A stretch of 51,721 bases of DNA, from NCBI GenBank assembly GCA_902765735.1, contig CACXBB010000036.1, positions 1-51,721 on the forward strand, written 5' to 3'. Positions 8,126-16,470 of this stretch are shown here, one piece after another; the stretch's first letter is position 1; the number at the start of each line of letters is the position of its first letter. A model generated the notes under the pieces. That model had not been told where the DNA came from. It worked only from the letters and a program-made list of their open reading frames with translations, and did no database searches. The DNA is from an uncultured Eubacteriales bacterium (lineage in GTDB: Bacteria > Bacillota > Clostridia > Christensenellales > Aristaeellaceae). Made by a program: the position numbers and the translations under genes.

Positions 8126-10693
8126 TCAACGGTTCCGGCGGCGGTCGCACAGGGCCTCGAACTCGTCCGCGGGGACGGGCCGGGAGAAGTAGTAGCCCTG
8201 GAAGTGGCTGCACCCCATGGCCGTCAGCGCGTTAAGCTGCTGCTCCGTCTCCACGCCCTCGGTGATGACCTCCATGCCCAGCGCGTCGGCCAGGCTGATG
8301 ACGGACTTCAGTATGATCCGGCTGCGCTCCCGGTCCTGGATCTCCTGCAAAAAGCTCATGTCGATCTTGATGACGTCGGCCCGGATGTTCTTCAACAGGC
8401 CCAGGGAGGAGTAGCCCTTGCCGAAGTCGTCGATCTCCACCAGGAAGCCCCGCTCCCGGAGCCTCGAGACCACGGCGTCGGTCTTGTCCGGCTCCACCAG
8501 CAGGGCGGTCTCGGTGATCTCCAGCCGGAGCCTGCGGCTGTCCACGCCGTAGCGGTCCACCAGGTCGGTCAGCACGTCGTGCACGTCGATGCTGTAGAAG
8601 TCCTTCGCGGACATGTTCACGGAGATCGTCAGCGCCTCCATCTCCGTGCCCTTCCACGCGCTCAGACGCTTCACCGCCAGTTCCCAGATGTAGGCGTCCA
8701 GCTTCTGTATGAGGCCCGCATTCTCCAGCGTATCGATGAAGTCCTCGGGCGGTATGACGTCGCCGTCCGGCGTGCGCCAGCGCGCGAGCGCCTCCGCGCC
8801 GATGATCGCGCCGTCCGGGCCGACCAGCGGCTGCAGGTACATCGCGAACTGGCCGTTTTTGAGCGCCTCCTCAAAGCCGCCGATGACCTTCTGCTCCATC
8901 AGGATGCGCTCCAGCATGGCGTCGTCAAAGTACGCCACGGTGCGGGTCATGTCCTCGCGGATGGTGCGCAGCGCCGAATTCGCGCGGCCGCACATCACGG
9001 AGACGGGGATGGAGGGGTCGTCGATCCGATACACCCCAAAGTGCACGCAGAAGGTGTAGATGCCGCTGTTGAACACCTCCGACAGCGCCCGGGCGGCGCT
9101 GTGCAGCGATGCCTCGTCGTAGCGCGCCCCGGGCAGCAGCAGGGCGAACTGGTCCCCGCCCAGGCGTCCGCACAGGCCGCGGGCGTTCTCCGAAATCTCT
9201 CGGAGCATGGCGGCGGTGCGGACCAGCACTTCGTTGCCGCGGTTCACGCCGAACAGTGCGTTGACCAGGCTGAAATTCATGATGTTGACGGAGATCATCA
9301 CCCACGACAGGCCGGAGCTGTTCGCGATCATCTCCCGGGCGAGCTCGTAGAAGGCGTCGGCGTTGAGCACGTTGGTCAGCCGGTCGTGATGGGCCAGGTA
9401 GTGGGACGCCCGGGCGCCGACGTTCTCCGCCGCCCGGTTGTTGGCGGCGCGGGCGCTGGGCTCCTCGATGTTCACCAGCTCCACCACCGCGTCGTACACG
9501 CTGCCGTCCTTGAGCTTCAGCGCCACCGGGTTGGACTGTATGAAGTACACCTGATCCTGAAAGTGCTCCGCCTTTTCCTGCGGGCAGCCGGTCCGGCAGG
9601 CGAGGGCGCTGGAGCAGTTGATGCACTTCTGCTCCGCGTTCCAGATGCCGTAGCAGCTCTCGCTGCGGCTGATGCGGCCGTCGTCCAGGAAGTCCAGTAT
9701 GCGGCACTCGATGGGGTCCACCACCCGGGCCAGGTCGTACTTGCCGGACATGTCCCGCAGATAGTCCCGCATCTCACCGACCGTGTACTCCATGGCCCGG
9801 GTCCGCGGCGGCATGGGTCCGGCTCCGGCCACCGGCAGACGGGCCTTGTCCCGCTTGGTCTCGTACATCTTCTCGTCCGCGGCGGAGATGAAGTTGCGCA
9901 GCCGGGCGGCGTCGGTCACCCTGCCGTGGACGTAGCCCACCGAGAAGCCCACGGCCTCGGAGGTGTCGATCATGGGCCTTGTGCGCGTCAGCGCGTCGAG
10001 CTTCTGCTGGAAGTCCGGCTCGGAGATCTCCGGGACGATGGCCAGGAACTCGTCGCCGCCGTAGCGGTAGCAGCAGCCCGCCCCGAAGGTGTCCGAGAGG
10101 CGCGCGCCCATCTCCCGGAGGATGCGGTCGCCCTCGTCGTGGCCCCGGGTGTCGTTGATGCGCTTGAAGTCGTTGATATCCAGCATCATCACCGCCACCT
10201 CGCGGCCCTGGAAGGCGTCGTAGTCCTGCCGCAGCGCCATGCGGTTGCGCAGGCCCGTGAGGGCGTCGGTCAGCGACATGTGCTGCAACAGCGCGTTTTC
10301 GTGATGGAGCTCCTTCGTGAGGGCGTCCACCTCTTTGAACGCTTGAAGCTCCGACTGCTTCAGAAAGCACACCAGCAGCATGTCCGCGGCCACGCCGATC
10401 AGCGATACGGCCACCTTCTGCAGGTTCTGGGGCGTGAAATGGATGAAGCTGTGGTCCGTGGAGAAGAAGAACAGCGTGTAGCCCAGCATGATGGCCGCCG
10501 CGACGATGCCGCCGCCGAAGCCGAACAGCGCGGAGCACAGCACCAGCCCCGCGATCAGTATCATGTTCGGGTTGGGAACGGCAAACCGGTACACAAAGAA
10601 GATCAGTATGCACATGATCCCCGCGGTCAACGCGATCTTCTTTGGCAGACTGACCTGTAATTGCAGCAATGTGGGCCGGCGCTTTTTCTCCAT
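8126..10693 (-). CDS. Membrane-anchored GGDEF / Cys-rich / GGDEF-like / EAL cyclic-di-GMP protein
   Basis: This 855-residue protein begins with about four transmembrane segments (roughly 18-110). A first GGDEF domain with intact 'YGGDEF' (211-216) follows. Next is a Cys-rich stretch (Cys347, 357, 360, 366, 370) inside a PAS-like region, a second cyclase domain whose motif reads GGDQF (512-516), and an EAL domain. The EAL domain keeps EALAR (634-638), EITET (725-729), DDFGKGYSS (755-763) and EGVE (812-815), so it looks active as a c-di-GMP phosphodiesterase. ATG 10693 is preferred over an upstream in-frame start because a promoter -10 box lies between them. The Cys cluster might sense metal or redox state; this is inference. 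Confidence 0.9.
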   Translation of the reverse strand: MEKKRRPTLLQLQVSLPKKIALTAGIMCILIFFVYRFAVPNPNMILIAGLVLCSALFGFGGGIVAAAIMLGYTLFFFSTDHSFIHFTPQNLQKVAVSLIGVAADMLLVCFLKQSELQAFKEVDALTKELHHENALLQHMSLTDALTGLRNRMALRQDYDAFQGREVAVMMLDINDFKRINDTRGHDEGDRILREMGARLSDTFGAGCCYRYGGDEFLAIVPEISEPDFQQKLDALTRTRPMIDTSEAVGFSVGYVHGRVTDAARLRNFISAADEKMYETKRDKARLPVAGAGPMPPRTRAMEYTVGEMRDYLRDMSGKYDLARVVDPIECRILDFLDDGRISRSESCYGIWNAEQKCINCSSALACRTGCPQEKAEHFQDQVYFIQSNPVALKLKDGSVYDAVVELVNIEEPSARAANNRAAENVGARASHYLAHHDRLTNVLNADAFYELAREMIANSSGLSWVMISVNIMNFSLVNALFGVNRGNEVLVRTAAMLREISENARGLCGRLGGDQFALLLPGARYDEASLHSAARALSEVFNSGIYTFCVHFGVYRIDDPSIPVSVMCGRANSALRTIREDMTRTVAYFDDAMLERILMEQKVIGGFEEALKNGQFAMYLQPLVGPDGAIIGAEALARWRTPDGDVIPPEDFIDTLENAGLIQKLDAYIWELAVKRLSAWKGTEMEALTISVNMSAKDFYSIDVHDVLTDLVDRYGVDSRRLRLEITETALLVEPDKTDAVVSRLRERGFLVEIDDFGKGYSSLGLLKNIRADVIKIDMSFLQEIQDRERSRIILKSVISLADALGMEVITEGVETEQQLNALTAMGCSHFQGYYFSRPVPADEFEALCDRRRNR

Positions 10694-10715
10694 GATTCCG
10701 TCACTTCCCAATTTT

Positions 10716-10744
10716 ATTATACATGCCGGAATATAAAAAAGCAA
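10716..10744 (-). promoter_or_regulatory. Sigma-A promoter for the GGDEF-EAL gene
   Basis: On the minus strand, -35 TTGCTT (complement of 10739-10744) and -10 TATAAT (complement of 10716-10721) are spaced by 17 bp. They lie between the end of the XRE gene and the start codon at 10693. Confidence 0.75.
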
Positions 10745-10765
10745 GCGGCAGATTTTCCGCCCGCA

Positions 10766-11374
10766 TCATGAATCCTTCACGCCGGTCATCAACACGCCCT
10801 TGACCACCAGTATTGAAAAGTAGAATATGCCCGCGTAGGGCTGCCGGGTGACGATGAACACCGCGCAGCCGATCACCGACAGCGCAAGCCCGGTGGCGCG
10901 CCGGTGCCGGTTCCACACGGGCCGGTCGAAGCGGCTGACGATCACCCCGCACGCCCCGTTGATGACCGTGAGGCCGATCAGCACAGCGAACACCGCCCTG
11001 ATCCACGGCTGTATGCCGGTGGTGCCGAACAGCGGCGCGGAGGCGGGGCCCTCCGCGCCGCCGCCGAAGGCGGGCATGACGAGCAGCGCCGCCGGAAGGA
11101 TGTCCAGCGCGCCGCAGATGAGGGACAGGGACCGGCTGACGAACGCCCGCTTCTCGTGCTCCGCCGCGGAGAGGATCTCCTCCGGGCAGATCAGCTCGTC
11201 CACGGTGACGGAAAAGTACCGGGCGATGGCCTTCAGCGAGTCGATGCTGGGGTAGCCCCTGCCGGACTCCCACTTGGAGACGGCCGTCCGGGAGACGTAG
11301 AGCGCCTCCGCCAGCTCCTCCTGGGTCAGCGACCGGCGCTTCCGGAGCTCCTGGAGCTTTTCATTGAATTCCAT
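10766..11374 (-). CDS. XRE-family regulator with C-terminal membrane domain
   Basis: The 202-residue protein has an N-terminal helix-turn-helix of the Xre/Cro type (residues 6-60, with 'LTQEELAEALYVSRTAVSKW' covering the recognition helices) and several hydrophobic segments after residue 80. Such membrane-tethered HTH proteins are common in Firmicutes and often respond to envelope signals. The gene begins 16 bp after the end of the PAP2 phosphatase gene, so the two form an operon. The start is ATG 11374 with GAAGGGA upstream. Target genes are unknown; the neighbouring phosphatase is the obvious candidate. Confidence 0.85.
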   Translation of the reverse strand: MEFNEKLQELRKRRSLTQEELAEALYVSRTAVSKWESGRGYPSIDSLKAIARYFSVTVDELICPEEILSAAEHEKRAFVSRSLSLICGALDILPAALLVMPAFGGGAEGPASAPLFGTTGIQPWIRAVFAVLIGLTVINGACGVIVSRFDRPVWNRHRRATGLALSVIGCAVFIVTRQPYAGIFYFSILVVKGVLMTGVKDS

Positions 11375-11390
11375 GGCGTTCCCTTCTCAC

Positions 11391-12056
11391 TTAAATATGT
11401 TTTCTCCCGTCGGTCCGCGCCGCAAAAGCCCGGTAGAGCGTGAACAACCCCGCGCTGAGCAGCACCGAGCCCGCGATGTCCGTGGCCCAGTGGACCCCGG
11501 AGACCAGCCTGCCGACGACCATGAACGCCGAAAAGGCATACACAAACGCGGTGGTCAGGCGACGGAGGGCCGGGTCCGACGCCCGCCGGTCGATCTGGTA
11601 TTTCAGCGTCGGCATCACGCTCAGCACCAGAAGCGTGGTGGAGGACGGATAGGACGCCTCCATGACGCCGTCGATGGGGATCGGCCGGTAGTTGATCGGC
11701 ACCATCTCGAAGAACAGGTAGCAGAATATCACCAGAATGTAGTACGCCCCCAGCAGCAGTATGTCCGGGTCCACCCGGAGCAGGCTGCGCCGCCGGATCA
11801 GCTGTGTGAGCCCCAGGCACCCGAAGCCCAGGCACACCGCGATGGGCACGAGCCCCAGCCAGTCCGTGAGGGTATAGAGGGTCATGTGCACGCCCGTCAG
11901 TCGGTGAAACCACAGGTTGAACGCAGCAAAGCCGATGTTCGTGCCGTTCTGTCCCACGGGACGCACGTCCACACACTGTATCAGCGCCGTCCACAGTATG
12001 AACGCCGCCAGCAGCGCGACGTCCGATGTCAGTTGCCGCTTTCCGTTATCTGCCAT
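11391..12056 (-). CDS. PAP2-family membrane phosphatase
   Basis: The 221-residue polytopic membrane protein has the three PAP2/phosphatidic acid phosphatase motifs in order. They are 'NYRP' near residue 120, 'SYPSSTT' near 135 (the PSGH-like motif with Ser-Ser-Thr), and 'SGVHWATDI' near 190 carrying the catalytic His and Asp. Family members dephosphorylate lipid phosphates or undecaprenyl pyrophosphate at the membrane. The ATG at 12056 is preferred because GGAG lies 6 bp upstream; the longer open frame starts inside the promoter region. It is the first gene of an operon with the XRE regulator. Confidence 0.85.
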   Translation of the reverse strand: MADNGKRQLTSDVALLAAFILWTALIQCVDVRPVGQNGTNIGFAAFNLWFHRLTGVHMTLYTLTDWLGLVPIAVCLGFGCLGLTQLIRRRSLLRVDPDILLLGAYYILVIFCYLFFEMVPINYRPIPIDGVMEASYPSSTTLLVLSVMPTLKYQIDRRASDPALRRLTTAFVYAFSAFMVVGRLVSGVHWATDIAGSVLLSAGLFTLYRAFAARTDGRKHI

Positions 12057-12093
12057 GTTTGCTCCGACCTTTCTCTTCCGCTTGATCGGAAAG

Positions 12094-12122
12094 AGGGTAA
12101 CACGGGCGGACGATGACGTCAA
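12094..12122 (-). promoter_or_regulatory. Possible promoter of the PAP2-XRE operon
   Basis: Minus strand TTGACG (complement of 12117-12122) and TACCCT (complement of 12094-12099) are 17 bp apart and 38 bp upstream of the start codon. The -10 box is poor. Confidence 0.4.
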
Positions 12123-12177
12123 GAGCCGCGCCGTCACGGCGGTGACACAAATCGTGTCATGGCGTTTTATTCATTTA

Positions 12178-13566
12178 TCAACCGTTCTGCACGGTCAGGT
12201 TCCTGAGCCAGCGCTCCTTTTTCAGCCAGAAGTGGAAGATCACCAGCTTGACGGCGTCCACCAGCTTCACGCCGCAGTAGAGCACCACCGGCCCCACGTC
12301 GGTGCACAGCGCCAGTATGAACACCAGCGGCAGCATCACCAGCAGTGTGAGGGCGGCGTCGGTGTAGGCGCCCATGGCCGTGTCGCCGCCGGAGCGGGCC
12401 ACGGCCTGCTGGGTGTTCATGTACAGCCACACCGGCATCAGAAGCGACATCGTGGCGACCATGCGCCGGCAGATGCCGATGGCGCTCGCGCTCAGCCGCC
12501 CGTACACCAGCGGGACGATCAGCGTGGTGCCGAGGCCGAAGAGGGTCATCATCACGCCGAACACCGCCGAGCCGGACAGAAGCCAGGTCTTTTCCCGCCG
12601 GGCCCTGTCGATGTTGCCCTCGCCGAGGGTCTTGCCCAGTATGACGCCGGTGGCGGAGTACACCCCGCCGAAGGCCACGAAGTAGAGGTTGGCGATGGAG
12701 AAGCTGGCGGCCATGCCAGAGACCACGTCCGCGCCGCCCCGGCCGTTGTAGAGGGCGGTGGTCACCGTCTCGGAGAGTACCCAGACCATCTCGCAGAACA
12801 GCACCAGCGCGCCCTTCTTGAGGATGTCCATGAACAGCGCCCCGTCGATCTTCAGAAGCTCGGAAGGTCGTACCGCGAAGTCGGGCCGGGAGCGCACGTA
12901 CACCACTATGAACAGCATCAGCTCCAGCGTGCGCGCGATCACCGTGGCCAGCGCCGCGCCCTCCACGCCCAGCCGGGGGAAGCCCAGGTTGCCGTAGATC
13001 AGCAGCCAGTTGAACAGCGTGTTGGTCAGCGTGGCGATGATCGTGATCAGAAGCGGGGTTTTGACCCTGCCCATGTCCCGCAGGGAGCTGGCGACGCAGA
13101 TGGACAGCGTCATCGGAACGCCGATGAAGAACATGATGCGGATGTATTTGACCGCCTCGTCCAGGATCAGGTCGGCCTGGGTGTTGCCGATGAGCATCAG
13201 CGACAGCACCTGCCGCGGGAACACCACGCACACCAGCAGGTACGGTATGAACGCCGCCAGGCCCGTGATCAGCTTGAAGCGGAACGCCTGCCGCATGCCC
13301 TCGGGGTCCTTCGCGCCGAAGAACTGGGTCATGAATATGCCGCCCGCCATGCAGATGGCGTTGATATAGACCATGAAGACAAACAGCATCTGCCCGGCGA
13401 CGTTCACGCCGGACATGCAGATGTCGCCGAGGCCCGAGACCATGAAGTTGTCGATCAGCGATACCAGGCTCTGTATGAGCTGCTGCAGCATGATCGGCAC
13501 CGCGATGGCCAGCGCGCCGCGGTAGAACGGCCAGGGGCCGAAAACAGACTTTTGGGAGAGTTGCAT
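12178..13566 (-). CDS. MATE family exporter under TetR control
   Basis: This encodes 462 residues with about twelve membrane segments and MATE hallmarks such as 'IAVPIMLQQLIQSLVSLID' near the N-terminus and 'FFGAKDPEGMRQAFR' before the third helix. ATG 13566 follows AGAGGA. It starts 12 bp after the TetR regulator gene on the same strand, so the two are co-transcribed from the operator-containing promoter at 14236-14283. This arrangement suggests drug- or metabolite-inducible export. It is a paralogue of the exporter at 6675-8033, but the two are not similar enough to look like a recent duplication. Confidence 0.9.
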   Translation of the reverse strand: MQLSQKSVFGPWPFYRGALAIAVPIMLQQLIQSLVSLIDNFMVSGLGDICMSGVNVAGQMLFVFMVYINAICMAGGIFMTQFFGAKDPEGMRQAFRFKLITGLAAFIPYLLVCVVFPRQVLSLMLIGNTQADLILDEAVKYIRIMFFIGVPMTLSICVASSLRDMGRVKTPLLITIIATLTNTLFNWLLIYGNLGFPRLGVEGAALATVIARTLELMLFIVVYVRSRPDFAVRPSELLKIDGALFMDILKKGALVLFCEMVWVLSETVTTALYNGRGGADVVSGMAASFSIANLYFVAFGGVYSATGVILGKTLGEGNIDRARREKTWLLSGSAVFGVMMTLFGLGTTLIVPLVYGRLSASAIGICRRMVATMSLLMPVWLYMNTQQAVARSGGDTAMGAYTDAALTLLVMLPLVFILALCTDVGPVVLYCGVKLVDAVKLVIFHFWLKKERWLRNLTVQNG

Positions 13567-13578
13567 TTTGATATCCTC

Positions 13579-14208
13579 TTATAATGATGTAGTGCTTGTG
13601 TATTGCCTGATCCCTCTCTCCGCGCCGTAAACCCTCACAAAATGCCGGCTGAACGCCTCGATCTGTCGAAGCGCGTCGTCGGTCTTTTCCGGCTCGCGGT
13701 CGCACAGGTGGATCAGCGCGGAGATCGGCGCGGTGTAGGCGAGGGCCAGCATGGCGGGGTCGTCCCGGCGGATGAGCCCCTTCTCCATCATGCCCGCAAA
13801 GATCGGGGTGAACATGTCCGTGAGGCCCGTCAGGAAGTGTTTGGTGGCGAGGCTCCGGGCCCGTTCGTCGCGGAACTGTTCGATCGTGAGCAGCTTGCGC
13901 GTCATTATGATCCGCGCGTCATGGACCGTGAAGTCCACCATCCGAAGCGTCATGCCGACCAGCCCCTCCAGGGAATCCGGCACCGGCGGCAGATGCTCCG
14001 CCGAGCCGAAGCGCGTGGCGTAGTAGGCGATCATCTCGTCCAGCAGGGCGTCCCAGATCTCCTCCTTGCTCTCGAAATGGCGGTACATCGACGACTTGCC
14101 GAGCCCCAGCGACGCCGTCAGCTCCCGGATGTTCGTACCAGCGTAGCCGCGCTGCGAAAACATCTCAAGCGCCGCGCCGAGAATCCGCGCCTTCGTGTCC
14201 TTGGCCAT
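13579..14208 (-). CDS. TetR/AcrR family repressor
   Basis: The 209-residue protein has an N-terminal TetR helix-turn-helix ('RILGAALEMFSQRGYAGTNI' then 'ELTASLGLGKSSMYRHFESK', residues 8-50) and a variable ligand-binding helical domain. The start ATG 14208 has GGAGGTG 5 bp upstream; a longer frame would begin within its own operator. Its promoter contains two related palindromic sites, so autorepression and repression of the downstream MATE gene are expected. The inducer is unknown. Confidence 0.92.
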   Translation of the reverse strand: MAKDTKARILGAALEMFSQRGYAGTNIRELTASLGLGKSSMYRHFESKEEIWDALLDEMIAYYATRFGSAEHLPPVPDSLEGLVGMTLRMVDFTVHDARIIMTRKLLTIEQFRDERARSLATKHFLTGLTDMFTPIFAGMMEKGLIRRDDPAMLALAYTAPISALIHLCDREPEKTDDALRQIEAFSRHFVRVYGAERGIRQYTSTTSL

Positions 14209-14235
14209 ACGCGCACCTCCGTCGGGAAGGGATGA

Positions 14236-14283
14236 GACCGTTCGGTCGCATCTCATTATAGCGAACGATCGGTCGCATGTCAA
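14236..14283 (-). promoter_or_regulatory. TetR-type operator-promoter
   Basis: On the minus strand TTGACA (complement of 14278-14283) and TATAAT (complement of 14255-14260) are 17 bp apart. The spacer is almost entirely one palindrome, GCGACCGATCGTTCGC (complement of 14261-14276), with one mismatched pair. A second related site, GACCGAACGGTC (complement of 14236-14247), lies just downstream of the -10 box. Both share the core ATGCGACCGA. Confidence 0.85.
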
Positions 14284-14423
14284 GCACTTTGCGAAAGTTT
14301 ACATGAGGGAGCAGGAAGGATTCTATGTAAATCCAATGTCAAAGGGAATAAAGATCAGATTTTCTCATGATAATAATCAACAATTCCCATCTGCCGGTTA
14401 ACAGAAGGTTAACAACAACTGCA

Positions 14424-14452
14424 TTGTAGTCACCGTGTGAATGGCTTATAGT
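14424..14452 (+). promoter_or_regulatory. Promoter of the oligopeptide operon
   Basis: TTGTAG (14424-14429) and TATAGT (14447-14452) are 17 bp apart, 40 bp before the start codon. Two copies of GGTTAACA lie just upstream. The remaining spacer back to 14284 is AT-rich and otherwise unremarkable. Confidence 0.55.
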
Positions 14453-14491
14453 TAATCGTGAGGAATTCTATTCACAAGGAGGTTTACCTGC

Positions 14492-16078
14492 ATGAAGAGA
14501 CTGACATCCCTGGCGCTTGCGCTATTGCTGGTTCTGGCCCTGACGGCCCCGGCGGCGCTGGCCGAGAAGGACAACTGGCTGCACCTGTTTCTGACGGACA
14601 ACCCGGAGACGCTGGACGTGCAGCTGACCACGGACAGCTACACCATCCCGCTGAACTGCTTTGACCGCTTGGTGGAGACGGACACCGTGGACGGCGTGGC
14701 GCAGATCGTGCCGGGCCTGGCGGACAGCTGGGACGTGTCCGAGGACGGCCTGACCTACACCTTCCACCTGCACGAGGGCGTGACCTTCCACAACGGCGAC
14801 GCCTTCACCGCGGACGACGTGGTGTACACCGTCAACCGCATGATGGACCCCGCGACGCTGGCGAAGAACACCGACATCTACTACGGCATCGTGGCGGGCG
14901 CGGCGGACTTCTACGACGGCAAGGCCGACAGCGTCTCCGGCGTGGTCGCGCTGGACGACAACACCGTGCAGTTCACGCTGGAGCAGGCCTATGCGCCGTT
15001 CCTCTCCTGCCTGGCCACCCCCGGCGGCTCCATCTTCAACCGCGAATCCACCGAGGGCGTCGAGGACTTCGGCGTCAATCCCGCCGTCTGCTTCGGCACC
15101 GGCCCCTTCCAGGTGACCGGTTGGGAGCTGGGCAGCCGCGTGACGCTCAAGGCCAATCCCGACTACTTCAAGGGCGCGCCCCAGATCGACGGCATCACGC
15201 TGGACATCGTCTCCGACGCCGACACCCAGCGCATGATGTTCGAAGAGGGAGACATCGACGTGTTCAACTTCGACTACGCCGAGAGCCAGCTGCAGTGGTT
15301 CCTGGACAACGGCTATGAGGACCAGATCGTGTCCGGCAGCCGCGCGGGCACCTATTACTTCATGTTCAACACCACCATCGAGCCCCTCAACGACCCCGAG
15401 GTCCGCAAGGCGCTGCAGATGGCCATCGACCGCCAGGGCATACTGGACGCGCTGTACTCCGGCGAGGGCAAGGTGCTCAACACCTTCATCCCCGAGGGCG
15501 TTCTGAGCCACAACGACGACGCGACGGAGATCCCCTACGATCCCGAGCAGGCGAAGGCCAAGCTGGCCGAGGCGGGCTATCCCAACGGCTTTGACATGGA
15601 GATCGCCATCATGGCCGACTCCAACACCGCCCTGAACGTGTCCACCATCATCCAGAGCTACCTGCAGCAGATCGGCGTGCGCGCGGAGATCAAGCAGTAC
15701 GACGAGTCCAGCTACTACGACATCCGCCGCGACGGCGAACTGCCCAGCTACTACAACACCTGGTCGGCGGACTTCAACGATCCCGACAACTTCCTGTACA
15801 CCTTCTTCAGCAGGAAGAACACCAAGGGCCGCTCCATCAACTACGACAACCAGGAGATCATGGACCTTCTGGAGGAGGCCCGCGTGATGGTGGACTTCGA
15901 CGCGCGCATGGCCGCCTATCAGACCATCGACGACGCCGTGGTGCATCAGGACGCCATCACCCTGCCGCTGTACCAGCGCAACCACCTGTTCTGCCTCAAC
16001 CCCAGGGTGCAGGGCTTCAAGGTCGCCTGGAACGGCTGGAGCGACATGAGCTTCTACACCATCTCGCTGGCAGAGTAA
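14492..16078 (+). CDS. dppA: Oligopeptide ABC transporter, substrate-binding protein
   Basis: This 528-residue family 5 extracytoplasmic solute-binding protein (DppA/OppA type) has a Sec signal peptide ending 'PAALA'. Family features are 'PETLDVQLTTDSY' near residue 38, 'YTFHLHEGVTFHNGDAFTAD' near 90, and 'NPDYFKGAPQIDGI' near 225. The start ATG 14492 follows AAGGAGG (14476-14482). It captures peptides outside the membrane for the permease encoded downstream. The 392-bp gap to dppB holds a strong hairpin and a heptamer-array element, perhaps so that the binding protein is made in excess. Confidence 0.88.
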   Translation: MKRLTSLALALLLVLALTAPAALAEKDNWLHLFLTDNPETLDVQLTTDSYTIPLNCFDRLVETDTVDGVAQIVPGLADSWDVSEDGLTYTFHLHEGVTFHNGDAFTADDVVYTVNRMMDPATLAKNTDIYYGIVAGAADFYDGKADSVSGVVALDDNTVQFTLEQAYAPFLSCLATPGGSIFNRESTEGVEDFGVNPAVCFGTGPFQVTGWELGSRVTLKANPDYFKGAPQIDGITLDIVSDADTQRMMFEEGDIDVFNFDYAESQLQWFLDNGYEDQIVSGSRAGTYYFMFNTTIEPLNDPEVRKALQMAIDRQGILDALYSGEGKVLNTFIPEGVLSHNDDATEIPYDPEQAKAKLAEAGYPNGFDMEIAIMADSNTALNVSTIIQSYLQQIGVRAEIKQYDESSYYDIRRDGELPSYYNTWSADFNDPDNFLYTFFSRKNTKGRSINYDNQEIMDLLEEARVMVDFDARMAAYQTIDDAVVHQDAITLPLYQRNHLFCLNPRVQGFKVAWNGWSDMSFYTISLAE

Positions 16079-16085
16079 ACCCATA

Positions 16086-16112
16086 TCGCGGGGACGCCTG
16101 GCGTCCCCGCGA
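16086..16112 (+). promoter_or_regulatory. Strong hairpin after the dppA stop codon
   Basis: A 12-bp perfect stem, arms TCGCGGGGACGC and GCGTCCCCGCGA, encloses a 3-nt loop CTG. It begins 7 bp after the dppA stop and has no T-tract, so it is more likely an mRNA 3' end stabiliser or processing barrier than a terminator. Confidence 0.6.
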
Positions 16113-16116
16113 CAGC

Positions 16117-16454
16117 AGAGTGGAGAGTGAAGAGTGAAGAGTGGAGACAGGATTTGTCGCGCGCATAACCCGGCAGATCAATTATCCACCGCTCCCGCGA
16201 AGACAACGGGCAATCATTCGGATTGGCTGGCGATCAGGAGATCGCCCCTACGGAACGCATGTCGTTGTAGGGGCGATGCCCTCATCGCCCGTCTGAGACG
16301 CAAGCCAAGACACCGCGGAATATGGCACTTGTTTGTAGGGATGCGCCGTTCCCGGGCATTCTTCATCTCCACTCTCCACTCTCCACTCTCCACTCTCCAC
16401 TCTCCACTCTCCACTCTCCACTCTCCACTCTCCACTCTTCACTCTTCATTCTTC
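16117..16454 (+). repeat. Heptamer-array intercistronic element 1 (dppA-dppB)
   Basis: Left array: four 7-bp units AGAGTGG/AGAGTGA (16117-16144). Right array: nine exact ACTCTCC units (16371-16433), then ACTCTTC twice and ATTCTTC (to 16454). The two arrays are reverse complements. The interior (16145-16370) contains further hairpin-forming repeats such as TAGGGGCGAT/ATCGCCCCTA. The right array ends 6 bp before the CGGAGGA ribosome binding site of dppB. The 16079-16470 gap contains no gene. Confidence 0.9.
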
Positions 16455-16470
16455 TCATCCCGGAGGACAT

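Noticed and set aside
16371-16454. The ACTCTCC array considered as a CRISPR or as a coding repeat (ESGEWRV on the minus strand).
   Set aside because: Units are 7 bp with no unique spacers and no cas genes are present. The peptide repeat arises only because 7-bp units read in three frames give a 21-bp period; it has no start signal of its own.
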